A DNA stretch of 64,000 nt from Hymenobacter citatus (GTDB taxonomy: Bacteria; Bacteroidota; Bacteroidia; Cytophagales; Hymenobacteraceae): positions 1-64,000 of the forward strand of contig NZ_JACSCY010000016.1 of NCBI RefSeq assembly GCF_014333615.1, written 5' to 3'. Below the pieces are notes generated by a model, which was given only the letters and a program-made list of their open reading frames with translations, was not told where the DNA came from and made no database searches. Of this stretch, positions 26,217 through 35,797 are shown piece by piece. The translations under genes and the position numbers were made by a program. Numbering within the stretch: the stretch's first letter is position 1; the number at the start of each line of letters is the position of its first letter.

Positions 26217-27824
26217 CTATTGTGGTCTGTCCCACCATACCCGCGAGGTCAGTAGGTCGCCGCCATTCAGGCTAGCTACACCCGAGCGGTATCCAGCGGG
26301 GTTGTTGGAAATTTCAGCGGCCGGATATGGCAGACGGCGCGGAATGGTGCCGTTGGTCACGTTGCCAGGGTAGTTCACGGGCGTCAGCATCGGGTAGCCC
26401 GAACGGCGCCAGTTAAACCAGCCTTCAATGAAGTTGAAGGTAGTAGACGTTTCCAGCCAGTACTGGTTGTTGATCTGCTGATAGGCCGCCATCGTGGATG
26501 TTGTATTCAGCGGGTGGGCAGTCACGTAGGCGGTAATGGTAGCACCCGGAATAGTAGCCGCCGCGTCCATCTGCGTCAGAGATTCCATAGCGCTGCGCAG
26601 GCCGTTGGCGTAGTGCATGGCGGCCGTAGCGCCCACGTTCCAGCCGCGGGTAGCGGCTTCAGCCAGCAGCAACTCCGTTTCGGCGTAGGTCAGCAGGAAG
26701 TTAGGAGCGTTGCGCTTGATGTACACGTTCACGCGGGGGCGGGAATATTTACCCAGCGGCGCAATGTCCTCACCTGTACCAGTCGGGCCAGGGTAGTCGG
26801 TGCGCTTCCGAATGTCGAACGCTCCACCGGCCAGGTCGTAGCCATTCGGCAGACCGAGCTGCGCGGCAGGGTCAGTGTTGCCGGTCAGCCCCTGGTTGGC
26901 GTTGTTGTCAGCACCCGCCTGTGGCACCTCGGCAATAACACCCAGTCGTGGGTCGTCGTTGGTGCGCAGGTAGTCAATCAGGGTCTTGCTCCACTTCACT
27001 TCCCGGAAGTCGTCGGTGGTGAGCAGGGCGCCCGACGTCGCATTCTGTATGTCACCCTGCGAGGCGTCGGTCTGCGCAATGGCGTTGTCGTCGGTCGACG
27101 TCATCGTACCGCCAGCCACAGCCTTCTCAGTCCAGGTACGAGCCAGGGTAGGGTTCACCTTGGTCATGCGCATGGCCACGCGCACCATCAGCGAGTAGCC
27201 CAGCTTCTTCCATTTCGCCACATCGCCGCCGTACAGCAGGTCGCCGGTAGCCAGCGGGGCCGAGGCATCCAGGCTGTTGATGGCTGACTCCAGCTGCGTC
27301 AGCAACGCTGGATAAATGTTTTCCTGCTTGTCGTAAGCGGGTGCCGTAATGCCATCTGCTGCCTTCAGTGCCTCCGAGAACGGAATATCCCCATAGGTAT
27401 CGGTGAGGCGCTGAAAGATCATCACCTTCATGATGTTGCTGACGGCAATGACGTTGGCAAAACGCTCGGGGCTCTGCGTGTTGGCTACTCGGATGGCCTG
27501 CTCCAAGCGGCTCAGCGCCGTGTAGCAGTTGTTAAAGGTCAGTGCCTGATAGCCCCCAAAACCACCTGCGTTGACGTACTTATCCCCGTTGCCGTAGTAG
27601 TTGAACGTGCTGGCCAGCGCCTGAATGGCGGGAGCCTGGTACAGCAGCTGCGCGTAGCCCGTATTGGCGTAGCCCAACTGGCCGTCGGTGAGTAGGTAAT
27701 TGGGGTTTAGGTTGTTAGCCGACGCCGCGTTGGGATTGGTATTGACGTCGTCGAAGCGGTCCTCGGAGCAGGACGTGCTCCAGAGTGCTGCGGTGAGTGC
27801 TATAAATAGGAATGGCTTTTTCAT
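26217..27824 (-). CDS. SusD-like outer-membrane lipoprotein (SusD-like_2 type)
   Basis: Encodes 535 aa. MKKPFLFIALTAALWSTSC is a lipoprotein signal with Cys19. The next residues, SEDRFDDVNTNPNAASANN, are the standard opening of the SusD-like_2 family, distinct from the RagB type at 7172-8716. Other family blocks are IMKVMIFQRLTDTYGDIPFS, YSLMVRVAMRM, LLTYAETELLLAEAATRGWN and FIEGWFNWRRSGYP. It binds the ligand of its paired SusC at the cell surface. The gene begins 9 bp after its susC stops, so the two are cotranscribed. The flanking GH92, GH20 and GH2 genes suggest a mannose- and hexosamine-containing glycan; this is contextual inference. Confidence 0.95.
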   Translation of the reverse strand: MKKPFLFIALTAALWSTSCSEDRFDDVNTNPNAASANNLNPNYLLTDGQLGYANTGYAQLLYQAPAIQALASTFNYYGNGDKYVNAGGFGGYQALTFNNCYTALSRLEQAIRVANTQSPERFANVIAVSNIMKVMIFQRLTDTYGDIPFSEALKAADGITAPAYDKQENIYPALLTQLESAINSLDASAPLATGDLLYGGDVAKWKKLGYSLMVRVAMRMTKVNPTLARTWTEKAVAGGTMTSTDDNAIAQTDASQGDIQNATSGALLTTDDFREVKWSKTLIDYLRTNDDPRLGVIAEVPQAGADNNANQGLTGNTDPAAQLGLPNGYDLAGGAFDIRKRTDYPGPTGTGEDIAPLGKYSRPRVNVYIKRNAPNFLLTYAETELLLAEAATRGWNVGATAAMHYANGLRSAMESLTQMDAAATIPGATITAYVTAHPLNTTSTMAAYQQINNQYWLETSTTFNFIEGWFNWRRSGYPMLTPVNYPGNVTNGTIPRRLPYPAAEISNNPAGYRSGVASLNGGDLLTSRVWWDRPQ

Positions 27825-27833
27825 ATTCCTTTA

Positions 27834-30800
27834 TTACTTGAATTTTACGTTGAGCGTGAAGCCGTATGTGCGGGCAAATGGCAGAGAACCGCCTTCTACC
27901 CCAGCGTACGCTACCAGCGGAGAAATTGTATTTTCCGGATCGATGTTATCCGTGCGCTTCATAATCGTGAACAAGTTACGACCTACCAACGACAGCGTCA
28001 CAGCCTGGAAAGGAGTTTTTGCGAGTACAGCTTGGTTGAGGGTGTAACCCAGCGTGAGTTGGCGGAATTTAATAAAGCTACCATCAAGCACAGCCAAGGC
28101 ATCCACGTTGTTGATCAGCTTGGGATAGTACACATAAGCCGGCACCACAATGTCGTTGACTTCGTTCGTTACGTTGCCGTTTGCGTCCATTTTCACCCCT
28201 TGTGCCACAACACCGGTTTCGCGGCCTTCCAGGGTGGCTTTGTTCAAACCACGCGTATAAGAATAGTATTCCGTGGCCGACAGTACTTTGTTGTTGAACT
28301 TGTAGTCGATTAGGAAAGACAGGCTGAAGTTGTGGTAGTTGAAATCGTTGTTCCAGCCGCCGAACAGGTTGGCAATGCCCGAGCCCATCGGCTTCAACTC
28401 ACCCCGCACGGGTACGCCATCGGTTCCAATCACCACGTTGCCGTTGGCATCGCGCAGGAAGTCGTATGCCCGGATCTGGGCAATTGGCAGGCCTTGCACA
28501 ATGGCAATGTTAGCACCGCCGTTGGCGCCTGGGCGGTAGGTACCGGTTTGCAGCGGGTTGTTAGCGCCGTTGTCAATGTCCAGTACCTCGTTTTTCAGCT
28601 TGGTGATGTTGAACGACGACGTCCAGGTGAAAGCACCCGTTTTCACCGGCGTTACAGTCAGGGCAGCTTCCACGCCGCGGTTCAGGGTAGAGCCCAGGTT
28701 CACTGATTGGCTGCTATAGCCAGTAGCCGGCGACAAGCTGGCGCCTACAATTTCGCCATCGGTTTTGCGGCGGAAGTAGGCCACATCCAAGCCAATACGA
28801 TTCTGGAAGAACTTCAGCTCCGTACCTACCTCATACTCGTTGAGGCTATACGGCTTCAGGTTGGCGTTGGGCAAGCGCGAATCGAATGAGGCACGCGGAA
28901 CCCCATTGATGGAGCGGTTGATATTGTAATAGAAATCCGTTTGGTAGGGCTGAGCCGGCTCGCCGCTGGTTTCGGCGTAGGAGGCACGCAGCTTGCCGTA
29001 GCTCAGCACCGAAGACTGCAGCAGGTCCGAGAAAATAAAGCTGGCCGCTACCGAAGGCGTGAAGAGGCTCCGATTGTTGCGCGGCAGGGTAGAGAACTGA
29101 TCATAGCGGCCCGTCGTGCTCAGCGTTAGATACTTATAGGTAACGTCTGCTGTGTAGTAGGCCGAGAACGTTTCCAAGAGGCTGTATTGATACTCCTGAC
29201 CAGGGGTACGCAGGTTGGAGGGCGAGTACAGGTAAGGAACAATAAACTGCCCGCCAAATAAACGCGTAGCTTCAAAATTGTTGCGGCGGTAGTTGGTACC
29301 CACACTGGCACTCACCGAAATATCCTGGTTCAGGTCTTTGCTGAACGACAGCAGTGCGTCGGTGTTTAGTTCCAGGCGCGAGCCCAGGGTCAGGTTTTCC
29401 AGGTTACCTTCCCCGTTGGCCGAATACAGCGTGCCGTAGGGCGCCACGTTGAAGCGTCGGTCGCTGGAGTAGTCGTAGCCTACCCGGCCTTGCAGGAACA
29501 GGTAGTCGGTGAAGGCGTAGCGAGCCGACAGGGCGCTGATGAGGCGCTTGCGCGAAAGGTCGTTTTTGAACTGGTTCACCACAAACCACGGGTTGGTGGC
29601 GTAGCTGTCGTTGTTCCAGGCCGTTTCCAGGCCGTTGTTGTCGGGGTCGTAGCCCGGCCGTAGGGTAGCCTGGTCGATGTTAGGCGCCAGGAAGATGATG
29701 TTGTTCGCGTTCAGCGGCGCGTCGCTCAACTGAGGGCGGTTGTTGTCTTTCTGGTCGATGTAGTTGGCCGTCAGGTTGAAGCTCAGCTTCTTGGTCAGGT
29801 CGTACTGGGTGTTGAAGTTCACCGTGCGGCGGGTCAGGCCGCTGTTGCGCAGAATCGACTTGGCATCCAGGTTCGATACCGACAAACGGTAGGTGCCTTT
29901 CTCACCGCCACCCGATACAGCCAGCGTGTTGGTCCAGGACGGGGCAACGCGGTAGAAGTTCTCGATGTTGTTCTTGTGCAGCGAGTAAGGGTGCTCCTGG
30001 CCGTCGATGCCGATAGTCGGCTGACCGTCCAGCCGCTCACCCCAGGCCGTGTTACCCGAGTTGATGGCTGAAGCCCGGTCGGAGGGGCGCACGCCCTGGC
30101 TGCCCTGGCCGTACACCGTCTGGAAGTCGGTGTTGTCTACTGCCTGGCTGAATTGCAAGTTGGTGTTGTACTCGATAGTGGTTTTGCCGCGGTTACCGCT
30201 TTTCGTCACAATCTGAATAACGCCGTTGGCGGCGCGGGCACCGTACAGGGCCGAAGCCGTCGAGCCTTTCAGCACCGTCATCGACTCAATGTCATCGGGG
30301 TTGATGTTGCTGATACCGTCGCCCAGGTCGGCGCCGCCCCACTCGCCAGAGCTACCGCGCACACTGTTGTCCATGGGCACACCGTTGATAACGATGAGCG
30401 GTTGCGAAGTACCCGAGAAGGATGTTACGCCGCGGATGTTGAGGCGGGCCGAGGAGCCGGGGCCGCCACTGGTGCCACCCACGTTCAGGCCCGCCACGCG
30501 GCCCTGCAGGGAGTTGGCCACGTTGGTTTCGCGGGCTACGTTCAGCTTTTCACCGTCTACCTTCGTGATGGCATAGCCAAGCTTGCGCTCGTCTTTCTTG
30601 ATACCCAGGGCCGTAACCACTACCTCACCTAGCTCCTTGGTATCGTTTGCCAGGATGATATTAATGGAAGAACGGCCATTTACAGGCACCGTCTGGCTGA
30701 TGTAGCCGATGTAGGAGAACACCAGCGAGGCGCCGTCTGGAGCCGTTACGGTGTAGTTGCCATCCACGTCGGAAGTGGCGCCTTGGGTGGTACCGCTTAC

Positions 30801-30935
30801 CACCACGCTTACCCCAATCAGAGGCTCGTTACGGTTGTCGGTTATCTTGCCCGAGACTTTCGTCCCCTGCGCGTAGGCGTGGGCCTGGCACAGCAGCAAG
30901 AGTAGTACAAAGAACTGTAGAGTTTTTCTTATCAT
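27834..30935 (-). CDS. SusC/RagA-family TonB-linked outer-membrane transporter
   Basis: Encodes 1033 aa with a signal peptide (MIRKTLQFFVLLLLLCQAHAYAQ). The N-terminal carboxypeptidase-D-like domain reads VSGKITDNRNEPLIGVSVVV. The plug has VVVTALGIKKDERKLGYAIT, LIVINGVPMDN and GARAANGVIQIVTKSG. The barrel ends RTYGFTLNVKFK. With the SusD-like_2 partner it imports oligosaccharides across the outer membrane. Upstream lie a good Bacteroidota promoter (31227-31258), a TGTGTGCGTACACA palindrome and, inside the leader, CAATCGGTTG. A LacI-family regulator is divergent on the other side of the 1.2-kb gap, so it is a natural candidate to control this operon. Confidence 0.96.
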   Translation of the reverse strand: MIRKTLQFFVLLLLLCQAHAYAQGTKVSGKITDNRNEPLIGVSVVVSGTTQGATSDVDGNYTVTAPDGASLVFSYIGYISQTVPVNGRSSINIILANDTKELGEVVVTALGIKKDERKLGYAITKVDGEKLNVARETNVANSLQGRVAGLNVGGTSGGPGSSARLNIRGVTSFSGTSQPLIVINGVPMDNSVRGSSGEWGGADLGDGISNINPDDIESMTVLKGSTASALYGARAANGVIQIVTKSGNRGKTTIEYNTNLQFSQAVDNTDFQTVYGQGSQGVRPSDRASAINSGNTAWGERLDGQPTIGIDGQEHPYSLHKNNIENFYRVAPSWTNTLAVSGGGEKGTYRLSVSNLDAKSILRNSGLTRRTVNFNTQYDLTKKLSFNLTANYIDQKDNNRPQLSDAPLNANNIIFLAPNIDQATLRPGYDPDNNGLETAWNNDSYATNPWFVVNQFKNDLSRKRLISALSARYAFTDYLFLQGRVGYDYSSDRRFNVAPYGTLYSANGEGNLENLTLGSRLELNTDALLSFSKDLNQDISVSASVGTNYRRNNFEATRLFGGQFIVPYLYSPSNLRTPGQEYQYSLLETFSAYYTADVTYKYLTLSTTGRYDQFSTLPRNNRSLFTPSVAASFIFSDLLQSSVLSYGKLRASYAETSGEPAQPYQTDFYYNINRSINGVPRASFDSRLPNANLKPYSLNEYEVGTELKFFQNRIGLDVAYFRRKTDGEIVGASLSPATGYSSQSVNLGSTLNRGVEAALTVTPVKTGAFTWTSSFNITKLKNEVLDIDNGANNPLQTGTYRPGANGGANIAIVQGLPIAQIRAYDFLRDANGNVVIGTDGVPVRGELKPMGSGIANLFGGWNNDFNYHNFSLSFLIDYKFNNKVLSATEYYSYTRGLNKATLEGRETGVVAQGVKMDANGNVTNEVNDIVVPAYVYYPKLINNVDALAVLDGSFIKFRQLTLGYTLNQAVLAKTPFQAVTLSLVGRNLFTIMKRTDNIDPENTISPLVAYAGVEGGSLPFARTYGFTLNVKFK

Positions 30936-31109
30936 GGTGTATGGAGTGAGAGAAATGATGGAAATGAGCTACTTATGATGAAGCAGTCCGCGTCTCGGAC
31001 TCAGTAAAAAGCACCAACTGCTTTCATGCTCTGCTCAACGGGCAGTACACAACAGCAGCGGAAAAGAAGTATATGGAAAGGGTGGGAAATCAGGGCGGCA
31101 GGTCTCACA

Positions 31110-31119
31110 CAATCGGTTG
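31110..31119. promoter_or_regulatory. Candidate operator in leader of second susC
   Basis: CAATCGGTTG, a one-mismatch palindrome within ACACAATCGGTTGCA, 175 bp before the susC start. It matches the site at 11972-11981. Confidence 0.45.
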
Positions 31120-31226
31120 CACCTTGTGGTGGATGGTGGCAACGCACGGCAGACGTACTTTTAAACACGAGTTTCAACCAAACTAAGGTAATAAGATTTT
31201 CCCGACATCTGGCAACTACTTTCTTT

Positions 31227-31258
31227 CAAACATACTGCTAGTGGTGAAGCAATCCAAA
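31227..31258 (-). promoter_or_regulatory. Predicted Bacteroidota promoter of second susC
   Basis: On the minus strand TTTG (31258-31255) is followed after 20 nt by TATGTTTG (31234-31227). This fits the Bacteroidota sigma consensus TTTG-N19/21-TAnnTTTG. It implies a leader of about 285 nt. Confidence 0.6.
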
Positions 31259-31274
31259 TAGCGAATAGAAGAAA

Positions 31275-31288
31275 TGTGTGCGTACACA
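31275..31288. promoter_or_regulatory. Candidate operator TGTGTGCGTACACA
   Basis: A near-perfect palindrome 17 bp upstream of the predicted -33 element of susC. It differs by one base from the perfect palindrome at 31622-31635. Confidence 0.5.
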
Positions 31289-31589
31289 CGAAGTCAGAAG
31301 GTAACTTATGTACTACTTTTTATGAACAGCATGCAAAACCTGCGGCGAATCTAGGTCAAAGGTAGACGCAAAGCAAAATGTAATTTTTCCGTTATATTAA
31401 CACAACACTCTCATGCCCACACCGGGTAGCAACCAGTGGGGTTTAGAGTACTCTTGCTGCTGTACCGCTAATCAGCTTACGGAGCGCCAACGGGAACCTA
31501 CTATAACTGTACTTTAAGAAGCTTGTTTTAGTGGCTTAACTCAAACGTAATCATCGGTTAATTATAAAGCAAATAATATAAAATAAAAA

Positions 31590-31601
31590 TGTGCGGGCAC
31601 A
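31590..31601. promoter_or_regulatory. Candidate operator TGTGCGGGCACA
   Basis: Arms TGTGC/GCACA. Its flank AAAAATGTGCGGGCACACG closely matches the site before the fucosidase gene at 54631. Confidence 0.5.
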
Positions 31602-31621
31602 CGCAGAAGATAAAGCACGTA

Positions 31622-31635
31622 TGTGTGCGCACACA
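31622..31635. promoter_or_regulatory. Candidate operator TGTGTGCGCACACA
   Basis: A perfect 14-bp palindrome 20 bp after the previous site, in the gap next to the LacI-family gene. Confidence 0.55.
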
Positions 31636-32111
31636 AAAAAAAGTTTCTTCTCTGTAATATTGTCGTATTTTAGTCTACGATTTAGGACTTAATTTAGTAA
31701 ATGTGCATTATTACGGTCCTGGTTTACTCGTAGTAGGCCGCCGCTTAATGCCCTATGCGGCTTTCATTCAATTTTCGACGCTTAGGAATTTCCCTACCTC
31801 CTCGGAAAACTGCTTCAGCCTGCGCTTTCTTCTGCCCTAGCCCGGCAGGTACCTTAGCTTCTACTCATGTAGCGTTGCAACGCTACCTCGATTTAAACGA
31901 CCTTCTGGTACTGCTTATTTCCTTGCGTAATGGCACGCTTTATGGCTGCGGCCACGAAGCTACCTATTGAACCAACGCAGCTAGCCTGGGTAGGGAATAG
32001 CCACGGCAGCGCAACCTGCACGTTGCGGCCGCGCCATACGGAGCGGCCAACCACAGTTTTTTTTGCACTACAAGTATATACCAATCAGCCACTTAAGCAG
32101 CAAGTATTATT

Positions 32112-33176
32112 ATGGGCAAGAATGCCGTACGCATCAAGGATATAGCAGCCAAAGCCAACGTTTCGGTGGGCACGGTAGACCGGGTGCTGCACAACCGCGG
32201 CCGGGTGGCCGAGGACGTGCGCCAGAAAGTGCTGCTGATGATGCAGGAGCTGGAATACGAGCCCAACATGATTGCGCGCACGCTGGGCGCCAACCGCACC
32301 TACCGGCTGGCGGCTGTGCAGCCCAGCCACACGCTGGACCCCTATTGGCAGGCCCCCTGGGAGGGAATCAACAAGGCGGCGCGGGAGTTGCAGCAGTACG
32401 GCGTGGTGCTCACGGTGTACCCCTACGATATGTCGCGGGTGGAGTCTTTCCGAGAGCAGATGGAGTTGGCCACACAGGCCCGACCCGATGGTATTGTGAT
32501 TGCGCCGCTGTTCTACCGCGAGTCGCTGCCGTATTTTGAGCAGTGGCAGCACGCCCAGATTCCGTACGTGCTGTTCAACACCTACATCACCGAGATTAAT
32601 CCGCTGAGCTACGTGGGGCAGGACTCTTACCAAAGCGGATTTCTGGCAGGCAAGCTCTTGCAGTTTGGGCAAACGCAGCCGGGCACCTACCTCATTGCGC
32701 ACATTGCCGAGGACATTGCCAACTCCGTGCACGTGACGCAGAAAGAACAGGGCTTCCGCGACTACTTTGCGCAGCTGCCGGCCTCGCACGCCGCTGGCAT
32801 CACTGTCCGCAGCATCGACCTCCCCTACCCCACCGAGCCTGCCTTCGCCGGTCGGCTTACCGGGCTGCTGGCCCAGAACCAGCCGGTACGGGGCATCTTC
32901 GTGAGTACGTCCAGGGCCTACGCCATTGCGCCCTACCTCCAGCCCTACCCCGCCGCTATCCGGCTGGTGGGCTACGATTTGCTGGAAGAAAACATCCACT
33001 ATTTGCAGGAGGGCACCATTGATTTTTTGATCAACCAAAACCCTAAGGAACAGGGATATTACGGGCTGTATGCTTTGGCAGATCAGCTGGTGTTCAAAAA
33101 GGAAGTGTCTCCCCTCAAATACCTACCCCTGGATATTATTGCGAAAGAAAATCTACACTACTACGTGGAGAAATAG
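32112..33176 (+). CDS. LacI-family transcriptional regulator
   Basis: Encodes 354 aa. The N-terminal helix-turn-helix (about residues 7-30, VRIKDIAAKANVSVGTVDRV) has the LacI pattern, with LHNRGRVAEDVRQKV after it and a hinge at YEPNMIARTLGANRT. The rest is a periplasmic-binding-protein-like sensor domain starting YRLAAVQPSHTLDPYW. It probably senses a sugar or oligosaccharide in the cytoplasm and controls sugar genes. It is transcribed away from the susC/susD operon, and the gap between them contains several inverted-repeat sites. A good terminator separates it from the convergent GH92 gene. The ligand is unknown. Confidence 0.93.
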   Translation: MGKNAVRIKDIAAKANVSVGTVDRVLHNRGRVAEDVRQKVLLMMQELEYEPNMIARTLGANRTYRLAAVQPSHTLDPYWQAPWEGINKAARELQQYGVVLTVYPYDMSRVESFREQMELATQARPDGIVIAPLFYRESLPYFEQWQHAQIPYVLFNTYITEINPLSYVGQDSYQSGFLAGKLLQFGQTQPGTYLIAHIAEDIANSVHVTQKEQGFRDYFAQLPASHAAGITVRSIDLPYPTEPAFAGRLTGLLAQNQPVRGIFVSTSRAYAIAPYLQPYPAAIRLVGYDLLEENIHYLQEGTIDFLINQNPKEQGYYGLYALADQLVFKKEVSPLKYLPLDIIAKENLHYYVEK

Positions 33177-33216
33177 TTGGTTCTGACCCGCACTATCTGC
33201 TTCGATTATCGCCACT

Positions 33217-33251
33217 AAAAAGAAAGCCGACTACCTGAGGTAGTCGGCTTT
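33217..33251. terminator. Bidirectional terminator between lacI-family gene and GH92
   Basis: Stem AAAGCCGACTACC (33223-33235 with 33239-33251) and a 3-nt loop. On the minus strand it is followed by CTTTTTAG, so it best serves the GH92 gene; the plus-strand gene also runs into it. Confidence 0.88.
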
Positions 33252-33308
33252 GCGTAGCGCACAGCGAGGTGTAGACGCGTGCAGCAGGTTAGAGCAAGGT
33301 AGATCGGG

Positions 33309-35633
33309 TTATTGCATCACAGAGCGCGGCCGGTTTTCCGGCGCTACGCCCCAGGTAGGGCTTGGCTTCGGTCCCATTTCCAGCACCAGCGTACCGCCTT
33401 GCATCAGGTCTTGGTGGGTGATGTAGGACTTGAGGTAGGGCTGACCGTTGCGGGTCACAGACTGAATATACTTATTTGTGGCGTTATTATTCTTGGCTTC
33501 GATAGAAAGCGACTTGCCGCCGGGCAGAGCCAGTGTGGCTTGCTGCACCATGGGGCTGCCAAACACGAAGGCGCCGTTGGCCGGGTTCAGAGGATAGAAG
33601 CCCATGGCAGACAGCACGTACCACGCCGACATCTGCCCTACGTCCTCGTTGCCGATGATGCCGTCGGGCTTGGTGGTGTAGAACTGATCCATGATGAAGC
33701 GCACCTTGTCGGCGGTTTTCCAGGGCTGGCCCACGTAGCTGTAGAGGTAGGTGATGTGGTGGCCGGGCTCGTTGCCGTGGGCGTACATGCCAATCAGTCC
33801 CGAAATGTCGGGTGAGGCTTCTTCTCCCATGTTGCCCTGCACCGTGAACAGCGAATCGAGTTTCTGTGAGAAGCGCTTCTCGCCGCCCAGCAGGCCAATC
33901 AGGCCTTCCACGTCTTGGGGTACCAACCACGTGTACTGCCACGCATTGCCCTCTGTAAAGTCGCTCTTCATGTGCACCGACTGGAAGGGGCTGAACGGCG
34001 TGCGCCACTCGGTTTTGGATACGCGACCCCGCATGAAGCCCACGCTTTTGTCGAAATAGTTCTGGTAGTTTTTGGCGCGCTTGCTGAAGTAGGCGTAGTC
34101 GTCCTGCTTACCCATTTTCTTGGCCATCTGGGCAATGCACCAGTCGTCCACGGCGTATTCCAGGCCTTTCGATACGTTTTCTACCTCACTGTTGGCCGGG
34201 ATGAAGCCCAGCTCCTTCACCGCTTTCAGGCCGCTTTCGTCGCGCATGGCGGTGGTTTTGATAGCCTCGTAGGCCAGGTTGGCATCGAAGCCGTTGAAGC
34301 CTTTGAGGTATGCATCGACCACCACCGGCACGGCGCTGTAGCCTACCATGGTGTTGGTTTCGTTGGCCATCAGGTGCCACACCGGCAGCTTGCCCTGCTG
34401 CTGGTAGATGGCCAGCATGGTGTTCACCATGTCGTTCACCCGGTTGGTTTGCAAGAGGGTAAACAAGGGGTGCGCCGCCCGGTAGGTGTCCCAGAGCGAG
34501 AAGGTGGTGAGGTTGGTGAAAGGCGCGTTTTTGTGCACCTGCTTGTCGGTGCCCCAATAGTCGCCGTTGTGGTCGTTGAAGGTCGACGGAGCAATCATGG
34601 TGTGGTAGAGCGCCGTGTAGAAAACCTTCTGCTGGTCCGGGTTTTCGGTTTTGATCTGCACCTTGCCCAGCTCCTGGTTCCAGGCGGCATCGGCGGCAGC
34701 CACGGTTTTCTGGAAATTCCAGCCGGGAATTTCGGCCCGAATATTCGCCAGCGCATTTTCGCTGCTCACGGGCGAAATACCCACTTTCAGCTTCACCTGC
34801 TCGCCGGCCTTCGTGGCAAACGTGACGATGCCCTTCAGGCGGATGCCCTTATTCGCTGGCACGGTGTTACCCAGCGAGTCTACTACCTGCACGCTGTTGA
34901 ACTCCTGGATGGGTTTCGAGAGAACCGCCGCAAAATGCAGGCGCTGGTCGCGGGCCCAGCCCCTGGAGAAGCGGTAGCCTACTAGAGTGCTGTCGTTGAG
35001 CTTTTCTATATGCGTATCGGTGGCCTGGTCCCAGCCGATGCCCTGCTGCAAGTCGATGATCAGGTGTGCGTTTTTCGACTGCGGGAAGGTGTACTGATGA
35101 AAGCCTACCCGCTCGGAGGCGGTCAGCTCGGCCCGGATGCCGTAGCGCTTCAGCTGCACGGCGTAGTAGCCGGGGCGGGCAGTTTCGTCCTCGTGCGAAA
35201 ACAGCGACACATAGCTGTTTTTCATATTTTTCACCGAGCCCCGCATCACCTTTACTTCGCCCGTAGTCGGCATCACCGCCACGTCGCCCAGGTCGCCGAT
35301 ACCGGTGCCACTGAGGTGGGTGTGCGAAAAGCCGATGATGGTGGAGTCGGAATAATGGTAGCCCGAGCACCAGTCCCAGCCCTCGGAAATGTTAACCGGC
35401 CCCAGCTGTACCGCGCCAAACGGCACGTTGGCCCCCATGAACACGTGCCCGTGGAAGCCCGTGCCAATGTAGGGGTCGACGAACCGGGTGAGGCCCGTGG
35501 GGGCCGGAATGAGAGCGGCAGGAGCGGTGGAGCCGCCGGCTACCTTGGCCGTGCCGGAGCAGGCGCTAAGCAAAGTAGCGCTGCCAGCCAGCGCCACAAT
35601 AGACCAGACAGAGCGGGTGGGTTGTATTTTCAT
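33309..35633 (-). CDS. GH92 alpha-mannosidase lipoprotein
   Basis: Encodes 774 aa. MKIQPTRSVWSIVALAGSAT ends in LLSAC, a lipoprotein signal (Cys25), so the enzyme is membrane-anchored, unlike the GH92 at 17008-19302. The sandwich domain has FVDPYIGTGFHGHVFMGANV and IGFSHTHLSGTGIGD. The helical domain has YAHGNEPGHHITYLYSYVG (acid Glu, about residue 620) and GIIGNEDVGQMSAWYVLSAM (base Asp, about 660). It removes terminal alpha-mannose with inversion; the linkage cannot be read from sequence. It is followed on the same strand by GH20 and GH2 genes, forming the core of a mannose/hexosamine trimming set. The separating gap has a repeat element. Confidence 0.93.
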   Translation of the reverse strand: MKIQPTRSVWSIVALAGSATLLSACSGTAKVAGGSTAPAALIPAPTGLTRFVDPYIGTGFHGHVFMGANVPFGAVQLGPVNISEGWDWCSGYHYSDSTIIGFSHTHLSGTGIGDLGDVAVMPTTGEVKVMRGSVKNMKNSYVSLFSHEDETARPGYYAVQLKRYGIRAELTASERVGFHQYTFPQSKNAHLIIDLQQGIGWDQATDTHIEKLNDSTLVGYRFSRGWARDQRLHFAAVLSKPIQEFNSVQVVDSLGNTVPANKGIRLKGIVTFATKAGEQVKLKVGISPVSSENALANIRAEIPGWNFQKTVAAADAAWNQELGKVQIKTENPDQQKVFYTALYHTMIAPSTFNDHNGDYWGTDKQVHKNAPFTNLTTFSLWDTYRAAHPLFTLLQTNRVNDMVNTMLAIYQQQGKLPVWHLMANETNTMVGYSAVPVVVDAYLKGFNGFDANLAYEAIKTTAMRDESGLKAVKELGFIPANSEVENVSKGLEYAVDDWCIAQMAKKMGKQDDYAYFSKRAKNYQNYFDKSVGFMRGRVSKTEWRTPFSPFQSVHMKSDFTEGNAWQYTWLVPQDVEGLIGLLGGEKRFSQKLDSLFTVQGNMGEEASPDISGLIGMYAHGNEPGHHITYLYSYVGQPWKTADKVRFIMDQFYTTKPDGIIGNEDVGQMSAWYVLSAMGFYPLNPANGAFVFGSPMVQQATLALPGGKSLSIEAKNNNATNKYIQSVTRNGQPYLKSYITHQDLMQGGTLVLEMGPKPSPTWGVAPENRPRSVMQ

Positions 35634-35669
35634 TAAACTATTTCGTTAGACTTTATTGCTTGTTGAGTG

Positions 35670-35763
35670 AACGTCATTTCGACCAGCGGGAGAAATCTCG
35701 CTTGGTAGTAATTTCTATCTAGCGTCAGCACGAGATATTTCTCCCGCTGGTCGAAATGACGTT
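35670..35763. repeat. Family-A' inverted repeat
   Basis: Arms 35670-35700 and 35731-35763 are complementary apart from a 2-nt insertion; the core is CATTTCGACCAGCGGGAGAA. The copy at 61781-61898 has the same arms. Confidence 0.94.
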
Positions 35764-35768
35764 CTGTT

Positions 35769-35794
35769 GGTCGCGAAGCAGAGCTTCGCGTTAC
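35769..35794. repeat. Solo arm of family-F repeat
   Basis: CGCGAAGCAGAGCTTCGCG is a self-palindromic arm identical to the arms of the complete element at 50903-51003, but its partner is missing here. Confidence 0.85.
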
Positions 35795-35797
35795 TAC

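Larger units (their letters stand above)
30936..32111. other. 1.2-kb regulatory gap between susC and lacI-family gene
   Basis: No protein gene is supported; all short frames lack homology. It is AT-rich at 31360-31700. It contains a candidate susC promoter, four palindromic operator candidates (31110, 31275, 31590 and 31622) and the upstream region of the regulator. A small RNA cannot be excluded. Confidence 0.6.

Noticed and set aside
30936..32111. Small protein genes in the 1.2-kb gap (for example 31026-31241 or 31755-31970)
   Set aside because: No homology, no signal or domain features, and composition unlike coding DNA.
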